Assembly (NCBI RefSeq): GCF_026240945.1
Contig: NZ_JAPFPY010000005.1
Span: 124,001 to 188,000 of the forward strand
DNA from: Mycolicibacterium sp. J2
GTDB taxonomy: Bacteria > Actinomycetota > Actinomycetes > Mycobacteriales > Mycobacteriaceae
Direction of reading: 5' to 3'
DNA length: 64,000 nt
Shown here: piece after piece, positions 45,121 to 56,233 of the stretch
Layout: each line of letters begins with the position of its first letter
How positions within the stretch are numbered: position 1 is the first letter of the stretch
Program-made: the position numbers and the translations under genes
The notes under the pieces: model-generated
What the model was told of the DNA's origin: nothing
Database searches by the model: none
Seen by the model: only the letters and a program-made list of their open reading frames with translations

Positions 45121-47196
45121 GTGCCCGATCCAGCGACGTACCGGCCGGCGCCGGGTTCCATCCCCGTGGAACCCGGTGTCTACCGTTTCCGGGATCCGCA
45201 CGGCCGGGTGATCTACGTCGGCAAGGCCAAGAGCCTGCGCAGCCGGCTGAACTCCTATTTCGCCGATATCGCCGGGCTCGCGCCGCGGACCCGGCAGATG
45301 GTGACGACGGCGGGCAGCGTCGAGTGGACGGTGGTGTCCACCGAGGTCGAAGCGCTGCAGTTGGAATACAACTGGATCAAGGAGTTCGACCCGCGCTTCA
45401 ACATCCGCTACCGCGACGACAAGTCGTACCCGGTGCTGGCGGTGACCCTCAACGAGGAGTACCCGCGGCTGTTCGTCTACCGCGGCCCGCGCCGTAAGGG
45501 CGTGCGCTATTTCGGACCGTACTCACACGCCTGGGCCATCCGCGAGACCGTCGACCTGCTCACCCGGGTGTTCCCGGCGCGCACCTGCTCGGCGGGAGTG
45601 TTCAAGCGGCACAGGCAGATCGACCGGCCGTGCCTGCTGGGCTACATCGACAAATGTTCGGCGCCCTGCATCGGCCGGGTCAGCGCCGAACAACACCGCC
45701 AGATCGTGCTGGACTTCTGCGATTTCCTCGCGGGCAAGACCGACCGGCTGGTCCGCGACTTGGAGCGGCAGATGAATGCCGCGGCCGAGGAGCTCGACTT
45801 CGAACGGGCCGCGCGGTTGCGCGACGATATCGGGGCGCTCAAACGCGCGCTGGAGAAGCAGACCGTGGTGTTCGGTGACGGCACCGACGCCGACGTGGTG
45901 GCCTTCGCCGCCGACGAACTCGAGGCCGCGGTGCAGGTGTTCCACGTCCGCGGTGGCCGGGTGCGTGGCCAGCGAGGCTGGGTGGTCGAGAAGACGGCCG
46001 AGCCCGAGGTGGCCGAAAGTGGCTCGGAACCCGGGCAATCCGCCGAGGCGCAACTGGTCGAGCAGTTCCTCACGCAGTTCTATGGCGATCAGGCCGACCT
46101 CGGCGACGGCACCACCGACCAGGACGAGGCCACCAATCCGGTGCCCAAACAGGTACTGGTGCCTGTCCTTCCGGACAACGCCGACGAACTCGCCAACTGG
46201 CTGTCCGGATTGCGCGGGTCCCGGGTGTCGCTGCGGGTGCCCGTCCGTGGTGCCAAGTTGGCGCTCGCCGAGACCGTCGCCCGCAATGCGAAAGAGGCAC
46301 TGGCCCAGCACAAACTCAAGCGTGCCGGCGACTTCAACGCGAGATCCGAAGCGTTGCAGAGCATCCAGGATGCGCTGGGCCTCAACGACGCGCCGCTGCG
46401 CATCGAATGTGTGGATATCAGCCACGTGCAGGGCACCGATGTGGTCGCCTCGATGGTGGTGTTCGAGGACGGGCTGCCACGCAAGTCCGATTACCGGCAT
46501 TACGGCATCCGGGAGGCCGCCGGCGGCGGCCGTTCCGACGACGTGGCCTCCATCGCCGAGGTGACCCGGCGCCGGTTTGCGCGGCACATTGCCGATGCCG
46601 AGCAGCCGATGGTGGCCGAGGGTCGCTCGCGGCGCTTCGCCTACCCGCCCAACCTGTACGTCGTCGACGGGGGCGCACCGCAGGTGAACGCGGCCGCCAC
46701 CGTGCTCGACGAACTGGGCATCACCGACGTGGCGGTCATCGGCCTGGCCAAGCGGCTGGAAGAGGTGTGGGTGCCGTATGAGGCGGAACCGGTGATCCTG
46801 CCGCGCAACAGCGAGGGCCTCTACCTGCTGCAGCGCGTCCGCGACGAGGCCCACCGGTTTGCCATCACCTATCACCGCAGCAAGCGGTCCAAGCGGATGA
46901 CGGCCTCGGCGCTGGATGCGGTACCCGGCCTCGGCGAGCACCGGCGCAAGGCCTTGGTCACCCATTTCGGATCGGTATCCCGGTTGTCGGCGGCCAGCAT
47001 CGAAGAGATCACCGCCGTGCGTGGCATCGGAGTGGCCACCGCGCGGGCGGTGCTGGAGGCGCTTGGCGCCACCGGAGACGACGCGGGCGCCACCGATTCC
47101 GGCGCGGCAACCGCCGTTATCGACAATGATCGAGACCACCAAGATCAATCCGGTAACCAACACGATCAACCCAGTAACCAACAGGCATCGGGGTGA
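45121..47196 (+). CDS. uvrC: Excinuclease ABC subunit C
   Basis: A 691-residue nucleotide-excision-repair nuclease. The N-terminal GIY-YIG domain contains [21 protein letters not shown] near residue 20 and makes the 3' cut. A UVR motif region lies near 205-240, and the RNase H-like C-terminal domain ([18 protein letters not shown]) makes the 5' cut. Tandem helix-hairpin-helix motifs ([31 protein letters not shown]) follow. The last 20 or so residues are a polar Gln/Asn/Asp tail. GTG 45121 lies 9 nt after murD2. The stop overlaps rapZ. Confidence 0.97.
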   Translation: MPDPATYRPAPGSIPVEPGVYRFRDPHGRVIYVGKAKSLRSRLNSYFADIAGLAPRTRQMVTTAGSVEWTVVSTEVEALQLEYNWIKEFDPRFNIRYRDDKSYPVLAVTLNEEYPRLFVYRGPRRKGVRYFGPYSHAWAIRETVDLLTRVFPARTCSAGVFKRHRQIDRPCLLGYIDKCSAPCIGRVSAEQHRQIVLDFCDFLAGKTDRLVRDLERQMNAAAEELDFERAARLRDDIGALKRALEKQTVVFGDGTDADVVAFAADELEAAVQVFHVRGGRVRGQRGWVVEKTAEPEVAESGSEPGQSAEAQLVEQFLTQFYGDQADLGDGTTDQDEATNPVPKQVLVPVLPDNADELANWLSGLRGSRVSLRVPVRGAKLALAETVARNAKEALAQHKLKRAGDFNARSEALQSIQDALGLNDAPLRIECVDISHVQGTDVVASMVVFEDGLPRKSDYRHYGIREAAGGGRSDDVASIAEVTRRRFARHIADAEQPMVAEGRSRRFAYPPNLYVVDGGAPQVNAAATVLDELGITDVAVIGLAKRLEEVWVPYEAEPVILPRNSEGLYLLQRVRDEAHRFAITYHRSKRSKRMTASALDAVPGLGEHRRKALVTHFGSVSRLSAASIEEITAVRGIGVATARAVLEALGATGDDAGATDSGAATAVIDNDRDHQDQSGNQHDQPSNQQASG

Positions 47197-48083
47197 CAGA
47201 CCAACATATGAGTGACGAATCTGGTATCGAGGTTGTCCTCGTGACGGGGCTCTCCGGCGCGGGGCGCGGTACCACCGCCAAGGTGCTCGAAGACCTGGGT
47301 TGGTATGTGGCCGACAACCTGCCGCCGGAACTGATCGCCAGAATGGTCGACCTCGGGTTGGATGCCGGATCCCGGATCACCCGGCTGGCGGTGGTGATGG
47401 ACGTCCGGTCCAAGGGCTTCACCGGGGATTTGGACTCGGTGCGCACCGAACTCGGAACCAGGGGCATCCAACCGCGGGTGCTGTTCATGGACGCCTCCGA
47501 CGAGACGCTGGTGCGCCGCTACGAACAAAACCGGCGCAGTCACCCCCTGCAGGGCAATCAGACGTTGGCCGAAGGCATCACCGCGGAGCGGGCCATGCTC
47601 GCGCCGGTGCGCGCGGCCGCCGACCTGGTGATCGACACCTCCACCCTGGCGGTACCGGCCCTGCGGGAGAGCATCGAACGCGCCTTCGGCGGCGAGACGG
47701 TCGCGCATACCAACATCACCGTCGAGTCGTTCGGCTACAAGTACGGTCTGCCGATGGACGCCGACACCGTGATGGACGTGCGGTTCATCCCCAACCCGCA
47801 TTGGGTCGACGAATTGCGTCCGCACACCGGCCAGCATCCGGCCGTGCGGGACTACGTGCTGGGCCAGCAGGGCGCCGCGGAGTTCCTCGACACCTACCAT
47901 CGGCTGCTGGACGTGGTCATCGACGGCTATCGCCGGGAGGGAAAGCGGTACATGACGGTGGCCATCGGCTGTACGGGTGGCAAGCACCGCAGCGTGGCAA
48001 TCGCCGAGGCGCTGGCCGGCCGACTGCAGAGCGGTGACCAGTTGACGGTACGGGTGCTGCACCGCGATCTGGGGCGCGAATGA
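47193..48083 (+). CDS. rapZ: RapZ/YvcJ-family nucleotide-binding protein
   Basis: A 296-residue P-loop protein. The Walker A region reads [11 protein letters not shown], with Arg where most relatives have Lys, as in mycobacterial members. The C-terminal domain ([17 protein letters not shown]) is the RNA- or UDP-GlcNAc-sensing part in E. coli RapZ. In Gram-positives its role is less clear, perhaps linked to cell-wall precursor sensing. It is coupled on both sides, overlapping uvrC (GTGA) and yvcK (ATGA). The GTG at 47193 is used; an internal ATG lies five codons later. Confidence 0.93.
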   Translation: MTDQHMSDESGIEVVLVTGLSGAGRGTTAKVLEDLGWYVADNLPPELIARMVDLGLDAGSRITRLAVVMDVRSKGFTGDLDSVRTELGTRGIQPRVLFMDASDETLVRRYEQNRRSHPLQGNQTLAEGITAERAMLAPVRAAADLVIDTSTLAVPALRESIERAFGGETVAHTNITVESFGYKYGLPMDADTVMDVRFIPNPHWVDELRPHTGQHPAVRDYVLGQQGAAEFLDTYHRLLDVVIDGYRREGKRYMTVAIGCTGGKHRSVAIAEALAGRLQSGDQLTVRVLHRDLGRE

Positions 48084-49186
48084 CGGACCCGTACGCGATC
48101 GCTGATTTCCCGCACGCTCGGCGGCCGGCCGACCCCAGGGTGGTGGCCCTCGGTGGCGGGCACGGCCTGTACGCCACCCTGTCGGCGGCCCGTCGGCTCA
48201 CCCCGCATGTCACCGCCGTGGTCACCGTGGCCGACGACGGCGGCTCGTCGGGGCGGCTGCGCAGCGAACTGGACATCGTGCCACCGGGGGATCTGCGAAT
48301 GGCGTTGGCCGCGTTGGCCTCTGACACCCCGCACGGCAGGTTGTGGGCGACGATCATCCAGCACCGGTTCGGCGGCAGCGGGGCACTGGCCGGGCATCCG
48401 ATCGGCAATCTGATCCTGGCCGGGCTCAACGAAGTGCTGACCGACCCGGTGGCCGCGCTGGATGAACTCGGCAAGATCCTCGGCCTCAAGGGCCGGGTAC
48501 TGCCGATGTGCCCGATCGCGCTGCAGATCGAGGCCGATGTCGCCGGCCTGGAGACCGATCCGCGGATGTTCCGGGTGATCCGGGGTCAGGTGGCGGTGGC
48601 GACCACCGTCGGTAAGGTGCGCCGCGTCCGGCTGTTGCCCGGCGATCCGCCGGCCACCCGGCAGGCCGTTGACGCGATCATGGCCGCCGACCTGGTGGTG
48701 CTCGGTCCCGGCTCCTGGTTCACCAGCGTGATCCCGCATGTGCTGGTGCCGCAGCTGGCCGCCGCGCTGCAAGCCACGACCGCCCGGCGGGCACTGGTGC
48801 TCAACCTGGCCGCCGAGCCGGGCGAGACGGCCGGGTTCTCGGCCGAGCGGCATATCCACGTGCTGGCGCAGCACGCCCCCGGCTTCACCGTCGATGACAT
48901 CATCGTGGACTCGGCGCGGGTGCCCAGCGATCGCGAGCGCGAGCAGCTGATGCGCACCGCGACGAGCCTCGGCGCGAAGGTGGAGTTTGCCGACGTGTCG
49001 CGGCCTGGTACACAGTTACACGATCCATCGATGCTGGCCGCCGCACTGGAGCGGGTCCGGCTGTGGGGCAGGGCATCACGTCCTGGAGACAGCGATTCCA
49101 CCGCTCCCACCCCGGCCCGGCCGGTCGACGGAGTGCACGGGCAATCGACGGTGAACGTAGCGAGGGGTGACGAGTCGTGGCGATGA
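48080..49186 (+). CDS. yvcK: YvcK/CuvA gluconeogenesis and cell-wall regulatory factor
   Basis: A 368-residue member of the YvcK (CofD-like) family. [16 protein letters not shown] and [11 protein letters not shown] near the N-terminus and [11 protein letters not shown] are the signature. In mycobacteria the homologue (CuvA, Rv1422) binds UDP-sugars and supports growth and wall shape. It is coupled to rapZ by ATGA and overlaps whiA by 10 nt, the standard rapZ-yvcK-whiA cluster. Confidence 0.95.
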   Translation: MTDPYAIADFPHARRPADPRVVALGGGHGLYATLSAARRLTPHVTAVVTVADDGGSSGRLRSELDIVPPGDLRMALAALASDTPHGRLWATIIQHRFGGSGALAGHPIGNLILAGLNEVLTDPVAALDELGKILGLKGRVLPMCPIALQIEADVAGLETDPRMFRVIRGQVAVATTVGKVRRVRLLPGDPPATRQAVDAIMAADLVVLGPGSWFTSVIPHVLVPQLAAALQATTARRALVLNLAAEPGETAGFSAERHIHVLAQHAPGFTVDDIIVDSARVPSDREREQLMRTATSLGAKVEFADVSRPGTQLHDPSMLAAALERVRLWGRASRPGDSDSTAPTPARPVDGVHGQSTVNVARGDESWR

Positions 49187-50160
49187 CCGCTGAGGTGAAG
49201 GACGAACTGAGCCGGCTGGTCGTGAACTCGGTCAGCGCGCGCCGGGCAGAGGTGTCCTCGCTGCTGCGCTTCGCCGGCGGACTGCACATCGTCGGGGGCC
49301 GGGTGGTGGTGGAGGCCGAGGTCGACCTGGGCATCATCGCGCGGCGGCTGCGCAAGGACATCTTCGACCTGTACGGGTACAACGCGGTGGTGCATGTGTT
49401 GTCCGCCAGCGGTATCCGCAAGAGCACCCGCTACGTGGTGCGGGTGGCCAAGGACGGTGAGGCGCTGGCCCGCCAGACCGGGCTGCTCGACCTGCGGGGC
49501 CGACCAGTGCGCGGGTTGCCTGCCCAGGTGGTCGGCGGCAGCATCAACGATGCCGAAGCCGCGTGGCGCGGCGCGTTTCTGGCGCACGGTTCGCTCACCG
49601 AGCCGGGCCGCTCGTCGGCCCTCGAGGTGAGTTGTCCCGGGCCGGAGGCCGCCTTGGCCCTCGTCGGCGCGGCACGCCGGCTCGGGGTCAGTGCCAAGGC
49701 CCGCGAGGTCCGCGGCAGCGACCGGGTGGTGGTCCGCGACGGTGAGGCGATCGGCGCGCTGCTCACCAGGATGGGCGCCCAGGACACGCGGCTGACCTGG
49801 GAGGAGCGCCGGATGCGGCGCGAGGTGCGGGCGACGGCGAACCGGTTGGCCAACTTCGACGATGCCAACCTGCGCCGCTCGGCGCGAGCGGCGGTCGCGG
49901 CGGCGGCGCGGGTGGAGCGGGCCCTGGATATCCTCGGCGACTCGGTGCCCGATCATCTGGCCCAGGCGGGTCGGCTGCGGGTGGAGCACCGGCAGGCCTC
50001 GCTGGAAGAACTGGGCCGGCTGGCCGAGCCGCCGATGACCAAGGACGCGGTGGCCGGCCGGATCCGCCGGTTGCTCTCGATGGCCGATCGCAAGGCCAAG
50101 CAGGAGGGCATCCCGGATACCGAGTCGGCCGTCACCCCGGATCTGCTCGACGACGCCTGA
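49177..50160 (+). CDS. whiA: WhiA sporulation/cell-division type transcription factor
   Basis: A 327-residue protein with an N-terminal LAGLIDADG-like fold lacking nuclease function and a C-terminal helix-turn-helix ([25 protein letters not shown]). Streptomyces WhiA works with WhiB to control division genes. GTG 49177 is used. ATG 49183 would drop two residues. It overlaps the yvcK end. Confidence 0.95.
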   Translation: MAMTAEVKDELSRLVVNSVSARRAEVSSLLRFAGGLHIVGGRVVVEAEVDLGIIARRLRKDIFDLYGYNAVVHVLSASGIRKSTRYVVRVAKDGEALARQTGLLDLRGRPVRGLPAQVVGGSINDAEAAWRGAFLAHGSLTEPGRSSALEVSCPGPEAALALVGAARRLGVSAKAREVRGSDRVVVRDGEAIGALLTRMGAQDTRLTWEERRMRREVRATANRLANFDDANLRRSARAAVAAAARVERALDILGDSVPDHLAQAGRLRVEHRQASLEELGRLAEPPMTKDAVAGRIRRLLSMADRKAKQEGIPDTESAVTPDLLDDA

Positions 50161-50171
50161 GCCCCTGCGGG

Positions 50172-51674
50172 TCAGGCGGCCCGGCGGTGCCGCCCGGCGC
50201 CGGCATGCTGATGCGTGACCTGCCGCGTAGCTGACGCTCTGGTCGAGATATGCTGCCGTACAACGGCTTTCGTTACGCTCGGGGTGGCGGCGGCGGCAGT
50301 GGCCGTTGCGGGAACAGTCGAAGCCTGCACCGAATGATCGGTGGCCTTCAGAGCGGCGGGCAGCGATGTGAGCGCATTGCGCACCGCCGAAACCGCGGCG
50401 GTGACCAGCCGGCCCACCGCCGCGACGGCCTCGCGGACCACCGTGGTGACACCGGCGACCACGGCCTGCACCACCCGGGCCACCGCCGTCACCAGCTGGC
50501 TCAGAACCGGCGGCACGGTGGCGGGGGAGGTCCCGGTGCGGATCGGATGCGCGGCGATCCAGGCCTTGATGACGGCCACGGCCTGTTTGGCGGTCCAGGT
50601 GTCGGTGAAGACGCCCAGGTTGTCTTCGGCCGTGCTCGACCCCGTCGCCGTGTCGATCAGCGAGTAGATGAACGACGGTCCGACCCCGGACAGCGTTGCC
50701 CAGGTGGTCAGGAAGTCCTGGATGGAGGCGGCCTGGTTGGCCTCGCCGGCCTGCGTCGACGGCTCACCGTACTCGGTGGCCCAGATGAGTTTCGCCGCAT
50801 CGCCATTGGCTTCCATCACCGCACGCATCTGCTCGAGTTGCTGCAGCGCCGAGTTGACGAAGGTCGACCCCGCCGAGAACAGACTGGTGTAGTTGTACGG
50901 ATGGAACGCCAGCGCATCGAAGTAGCCGGCCGCGCCGTCGGCGTACATCTCGGTGAGGAAGGTGACCGGGTTGATGGTCAGGGTGCCGATGCTGTTGCCC
51001 GCCCCGAGCACCCCGCCGACGACCGTCGCCTTCGGATCGACCGCCTTGATCGCGGTGTAGGCGGCCTTGAGCAGCGCGGTGTAGGCGGCCGCGTCCGGGG
51101 TCGGATACCAGCCCGTGAAACCGTTGGGCTCGTTCCAGATCTCGTAGGACGCGATCTTCGCATCGCCGTTGTTGGCCACCGATCCGTAGCGCGAGGCGAC
51201 CGCCGCGACGAAGGAGGCATAGTCCGATGCCGCTCTGGGGGCGCCGTCGGCTACCAGGCCACCGTAGGGCGACGCCCAGGTGGGGGAACTGGTGATGGCC
51301 GCATCCACCGCGATGCCGTACGAGGCCGCGGTGTCGAGCAATTGGTCGGCCTGGGTCCAGTCGTAGGTGCCGTCGGCCGGTTCCATTGCGCGCCAGGGAA
51401 GGAACACCCGAATCTGGGTTACTCCCATCGACTGCAGTTGCTGCATGGCGGTGTCGAGGTCGGTCCGGTCCATGAAGTAGAGGCTGGAGTCGGCCATGCC
51501 AACCGTCGTCGACGACGTGTCGATCGAGGTGGTCAGCTCGACCGGCTCGGCGATCGCCGCACGGGCAGGGCCTGCGACGGTGACGCTCGCCGAGCCGGCG
51601 ACCATCGCGGCCGCCAGCAGCGGAACGGTGATGGTGTGCAGTACGGACCTGGTATGGCGGCGATGCAGCGACAT
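50172..51674 (-). CDS. Secreted clan-A glycoside hydrolase (GH39/GH5-like)
   Basis: A 500-residue protein with a signal peptide (about 1-40) and a TIM-barrel glycosidase domain (about 55-375). The acid/base Glu is in YEIWNEPNG near 181, and the nucleophile Glu is in WATEYGEPS near 301, the clan-A pattern. The next 65 residues are an amphipathic Ala/Val helix-rich stretch (LVTAVARVVQAVVAGVTTVV), then an Ala/Thr-rich linker and a basic His/Arg tail. The substrate is unknown. A surface polysaccharide is likely. A GGGAG ribosome site precedes the ATG. It converges on whiA. Confidence 0.85.
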   Translation of the reverse strand: MSLHRRHTRSVLHTITVPLLAAAMVAGSASVTVAGPARAAIAEPVELTTSIDTSSTTVGMADSSLYFMDRTDLDTAMQQLQSMGVTQIRVFLPWRAMEPADGTYDWTQADQLLDTAASYGIAVDAAITSSPTWASPYGGLVADGAPRAASDYASFVAAVASRYGSVANNGDAKIASYEIWNEPNGFTGWYPTPDAAAYTALLKAAYTAIKAVDPKATVVGGVLGAGNSIGTLTINPVTFLTEMYADGAAGYFDALAFHPYNYTSLFSAGSTFVNSALQQLEQMRAVMEANGDAAKLIWATEYGEPSTQAGEANQAASIQDFLTTWATLSGVGPSFIYSLIDTATGSSTAEDNLGVFTDTWTAKQAVAVIKAWIAAHPIRTGTSPATVPPVLSQLVTAVARVVQAVVAGVTTVVREAVAAVGRLVTAAVSAVRNALTSLPAALKATDHSVQASTVPATATAAAATPSVTKAVVRQHISTRASATRQVTHQHAGAGRHRRAA

Positions 51675-52327
51675 GGTCCACTCCCGACGCTAGGGTTTTC
51701 CGACCTCAGGTCACAGCACATTAACGCACCATTTCGGCGCCACTTCGGTGTTGATTCTCAGGTTGCCGAGCTGAATTGGCCCCCGCTGTAATTGCGGACC
51801 GGCGTATTGCTCGGTTCGTCCGATTATCGCAAATTGTAACGGCGGACTCCGGGCGTTCCCGGGATGGCACGTTTTCCCATAATCGGTTATGAGACAATGT
51901 CTTTGGATTCCTCAGGAAATGGTAAAGGGATCGAAAAGTGTATTTTCAGCCAACCCGTGAGCAGGGTGAGCCGGCACGCCCGTGACATCATTGCGCCGGC
52001 CGGGAAGGATTTTGGTTTACGTGCAGCGAGCCTGCCGTCACGGTGAATTCGCGGACCGCGTCGGTGCCTTCCGGGAACTGCGTTTTCCGATCTGCTCGAC
52101 GGGTGCCGGCAATGAGCGCGGCCGACGCGGACCGGCTGTTCGACCGACCCACGGTGACCAGCGAACTATGCGAGCATCCACAGGTGTTGGGCAGCATGCC
52201 GGGTCGTTCACCCGCACCGGACGCGCGCTCGCATGTCCCTCCCGCGTCAACCTGACGTTGTACTGTGTGGCGACAAACTTCGACGTCAACCCAACCAGGT
52301 TCATCCCACACAGAGGCGGCGGTCGCG
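51675..52327. other. 653-bp divergent intergenic region without a convincing gene
   Basis: It lies between the minus-strand glycosidase and the plus-strand ABC exporter. The first 280 bp are AT-rich for this genome and hold a short palindrome GACCTCAGGTC (51702-51712). One plus-strand frame (ATG 52112 to 52255, 47 codons, MSAADADRLFDRPTVTSELC...) has coding-like third positions but no clear ribosome site, so it is not annotated. Probably promoters for both flanking genes plus unassigned sequence. Confidence 0.45.
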
Positions 52328-54103
52328 ATGAGGCTGATCCTTGAGCTGATCCGTCCCTACCGGTGGTTGGTCGCCGGCATCTTCGGGGTGCTGCTGATCC
52401 AGATCGCGATGGGCCTGGCCGCACCGTGGCCGTTGAAGGTGGTGCTCGACAGCGTCGTCGGCGACCACCCGCTGCCGGGTTGGTTGCACGGCCTGTTGCA
52501 GCCGATGCTCGGTGGTGAGGGTCGGATGCACATCGCCGGACTGGCGGCGATCATGGTCATCGTCATCGCGGTGATCTCCGCCCTGGCCACCTACGCCGCC
52601 AACTACCTGACCGAGACGGTCGGCCAGCGCATCGGCAACGATCTGCGCACCCGGGCTTACCACCATCTGCAGCAGCTCTCCCTGAACTACTTCGACACCC
52701 ATCGCGTCGGGCCGATCCTGAGCACCCTCACCGATGACGTCGACACCATCCAGGATTTCGCGTCGGCCTCCACCCTCGGCATTGCGACCGATCTGCTGAC
52801 CATCTTCGGCATGTTGGTCGTGATGCTGTGGCTGCAATGGGATTTCACCCTGGTCGCGCTCGCGGTGGCGCCGCTGCTGCTGTTGTTCGTCTCCCGCATC
52901 CGTAAGGCCGTGAAGGCCGCCACCCACGAGGTGCGCCGACGGGAATCCGACATCGTCGCCGTCGCCGAGGAAGGGCTGCAGTCGATCCGGGTGGTCAAGG
53001 CGTTCGACCGGGAGGAGCTCCAGGAGCGTCAACTCGCGTTGGCCGGCCAGCAGGCCGTGGACGCGGCATTGAACGCGCGGCGGGTGAAATCGGTGGTGTC
53101 GCCGATCGTCGCGGTCGTGGTCGCCGCCTGCACCGCGCTGGTGTTGTGGCGCGGCTCGGCGCTCATCCTCGCCGGGGCGATGACGGCGGGCACCCTGACC
53201 GTTTTCATCTCCTATCTGGTGTCGTTCTTCAAACCGGTGCAGGACCTGGCGAAGCTCACCAACACCATCGCCATGGCTTCGGTCGGGGTGGACCGGGTCA
53301 ACGACCTGTTGACCGCCGAAACCACCGTCGAGGAGAAGCCGGACGCCGTCGAACCGGCTCGGATCAAGGGCGCCATCAGCTTCGAGCGGGTCGCCTTCAG
53401 CTACGACGCCGCGACACCGGTACTGCGTGATGTCACCTTCGACGTGGCGCCGGGGCAACTGGTGGGCGTCGTCGGGCATACCGGCAGCGGAAAATCCAGC
53501 CTGGTCAGCCTGATTCCCCGGTTCTACGACCCCAGCGTCGGCACCGTCCGGATCGACGGTGTCGACCTGCGCGACTACAAACTGCACGAGTTACGCCGCC
53601 AGATCGCCTACGTGCTGCAGGACACCGTGCTCTTCCGCGGGACCATCCGCGACAACATCGCCTTCGGCAGGCCCGACGCCGACCACGACGAGATCGTGGA
53701 GGTGGCCAAACTGGCCAACGCCCACGAGTTCATCTCCGAGATGCCGCAGGGCTACGACAGCGCGGTGGGCGATCGCGGGCTGACCCTGTCTGGCGGGCAG
53801 CGCCAGCGCATCGGCATCGCCCGCGCCCTCATCCGGGACAGTCCCATCCTCATCCTCGACGAGCCCACCGCCGCGCTGGACGCGGAATCCGAGCGCCTGG
53901 TGATGTCGGCCCTGCAACGGCTGATGGCCGACCGCACCGTCATCACCATCGCCCACCGGCTGTCCACCATCCGCGATGCGGACAAGATCGTCGTGCTCGA
54001 GGAGGGCCGCGTCGTCGAGGAGGGCACCCACAACGAGCTGCTGGCCGCCGGCGGCCGATATGCCGACCTGCACCGCATCCAATACGAGGACCAGACACCG
54101 TGA
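52328..54103 (+). CDS. ABC exporter, fused membrane and ATPase domains
   Basis: A 591-residue half-transporter. Six transmembrane helices (about 1-320) are followed by an ATPase domain with Walker A GHTGSGKSSLV near 383-393, signature LSGGQRQRIGIARAL near 485, and Walker B ILILDEPTAALD near 506. It works as a dimer of the MsbA/lipid-multidrug type. The substrate is unknown. ATG 52328 is preceded by GAGGCGGCGG. An extension to GTG 52265 is unlikely. Its last four bases are the start of the phospholipase-D-fold gene. Confidence 0.93.
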   Translation: MRLILELIRPYRWLVAGIFGVLLIQIAMGLAAPWPLKVVLDSVVGDHPLPGWLHGLLQPMLGGEGRMHIAGLAAIMVIVIAVISALATYAANYLTETVGQRIGNDLRTRAYHHLQQLSLNYFDTHRVGPILSTLTDDVDTIQDFASASTLGIATDLLTIFGMLVVMLWLQWDFTLVALAVAPLLLLFVSRIRKAVKAATHEVRRRESDIVAVAEEGLQSIRVVKAFDREELQERQLALAGQQAVDAALNARRVKSVVSPIVAVVVAACTALVLWRGSALILAGAMTAGTLTVFISYLVSFFKPVQDLAKLTNTIAMASVGVDRVNDLLTAETTVEEKPDAVEPARIKGAISFERVAFSYDAATPVLRDVTFDVAPGQLVGVVGHTGSGKSSLVSLIPRFYDPSVGTVRIDGVDLRDYKLHELRRQIAYVLQDTVLFRGTIRDNIAFGRPDADHDEIVEVAKLANAHEFISEMPQGYDSAVGDRGLTLSGGQRQRIGIARALIRDSPILILDEPTAALDAESERLVMSALQRLMADRTVITIAHRLSTIRDADKIVVLEEGRVVEEGTHNELLAAGGRYADLHRIQYEDQTP

Positions 54104-55098
54104 CGCGTTCGTTGATCATCCTGCCCGACGACTCCGCGCAGCCGGTGCTCGACGCCATCCATGCGTCCACCCGTTCGGTGCGCATCAAGATGTTCGCCTT
54201 CAGTCATCGGCCGCTACTGGACGCGGTGGTGGCCGCCCACCGGCGCGGCGTCGACGTCAAGGTCATGCTCAACCCCGAACGGCGCGACGGCGAGACCGAC
54301 AACGACGCCGCGCGCGAGATGTTGCAGCGGTTCGGCATCGAGGTGCGGGAGAGCAACCCCGCCTTCGACCTGACCCACGAGAAGTCGATGGTGGTCGACG
54401 ACGAACACGCCTTCGTCGAATCGCTGAACTGGACCGAGGAGAACTTCACCCTCACCCGCGACTACGCCGTCGTCACACCGAGTGCCTACGAGGTCGCCGA
54501 GATCATCGACTGCTTCGAAGCCGATTGGGCACGCGAAGACTTCGACCCCGGCACCGGCGCTCACCTGATCTGGTGCCCGTCCAACGGCCGACACCGGATC
54601 GCCGATTTCATCGACAGTGCCAAGCACACCTTGTTCCTGCAGAACGAGCGCTACCAGGACCCGGTGATCATCGAGCGGCTGGTGCGGGCGGCCCGCCGCG
54701 GCGTCAAGGTGCACGTGATGGCCCGCGCCGCGCACCACCTCAAGGACGGGAAGCTGGTCGAAGGTGTCAGCGGCATGCGCATCCTCGACGACGTGGGCAT
54801 CAAGATCCACCGGCTCAAGCACATGAAACTGCACGCCAAGATGATCCTGGCCGATCACGAACGCGCCGTCGTCGGCTCGATCAATTTCTCCCCAGGCAGT
54901 TTCGACCACCGCCGGGAACTGGCCATCGAGGTGACCGATCACGAGATCACCAAACGGCTCAACGAGGTGGCGCACCAGGATTGGAAGCACTCGGCGCCGA
55001 TGGACCTCTCCGATGCCGGTCTGATCGCCGACCTGGCCGGCCGGGGCCGTGACGCGCACGACATCGACCAACTCGCCCTGCACGACCCGGACGCCTGA
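54100..55098 (+). CDS. Phospholipase-D-fold protein, cardiolipin-synthase-like
   Basis: A 332-residue protein with two HKD motifs, HEKSMVVDDEHAFVESLN near residue 93 and HAKMILADHERAVVGSINFS near 245. Both are intact, so a covalent phosphohistidine mechanism is possible. It has no signal peptide or membrane helices, unlike most cardiolipin synthases. It overlaps the ABC exporter by GTGA, so the two proteins are made together. Lipid head-group transfer or phosphodiester cleavage coupled to export is inference. Confidence 0.85.
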   Translation: MTRSLIILPDDSAQPVLDAIHASTRSVRIKMFAFSHRPLLDAVVAAHRRGVDVKVMLNPERRDGETDNDAAREMLQRFGIEVRESNPAFDLTHEKSMVVDDEHAFVESLNWTEENFTLTRDYAVVTPSAYEVAEIIDCFEADWAREDFDPGTGAHLIWCPSNGRHRIADFIDSAKHTLFLQNERYQDPVIIERLVRAARRGVKVHVMARAAHHLKDGKLVEGVSGMRILDDVGIKIHRLKHMKLHAKMILADHERAVVGSINFSPGSFDHRRELAIEVTDHEITKRLNEVAHQDWKHSAPMDLSDAGLIADLAGRGRDAHDIDQLALHDPDA

Positions 55099-55128
55099 CC
55101 AGCCCGCACGCGACGTAACCCACACCAC

Positions 55129-55134
55129 TAGGCT
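55129..55134 (+). promoter_or_regulatory. Predicted -10 box of the gap operon
   Basis: TAGGCT fits TANNNT and lies about 45 nt before the gap GTG, leaving a leader of about 40 nt with AAGGAG at 55168-55173. No convincing -35 is seen. The call is weak. Confidence 0.3.
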
Positions 55135-55164
55135 GGCGTGCGAGCAGAGTGGACCGCCGACTAG

Positions 55165-56199
<1,035 letters not shown>

Positions 56200-56200
56200 T

Positions 56201-56222
56201 CCGGGGCGAGCGAAGCGACGGG
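56201..56222 (+). repeat. Dispersed repeat element in the gap-pgk spacer
   Basis: A single copy of the element whose core reads GGCGAGCGAAGCGACGGG. It matches the 30-bp repeats inside ribE. It occupies most of the 34-nt gap between gap and pgk and ends 11 nt before the pgk GTG. Its GACGGG end may serve as the ribosome site, since no other Shine-Dalgarno is visible. Confidence 0.8.
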
Positions 56223-56233
56223 ATATAGACACA

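Noticed and set aside
52265..52327. Upstream extension of the ABC exporter to GTG 52265
   Set aside because: Adds 21 polar residues before the first helix; ATG 52328 has a purine-rich ribosome site and the usual N-terminus.
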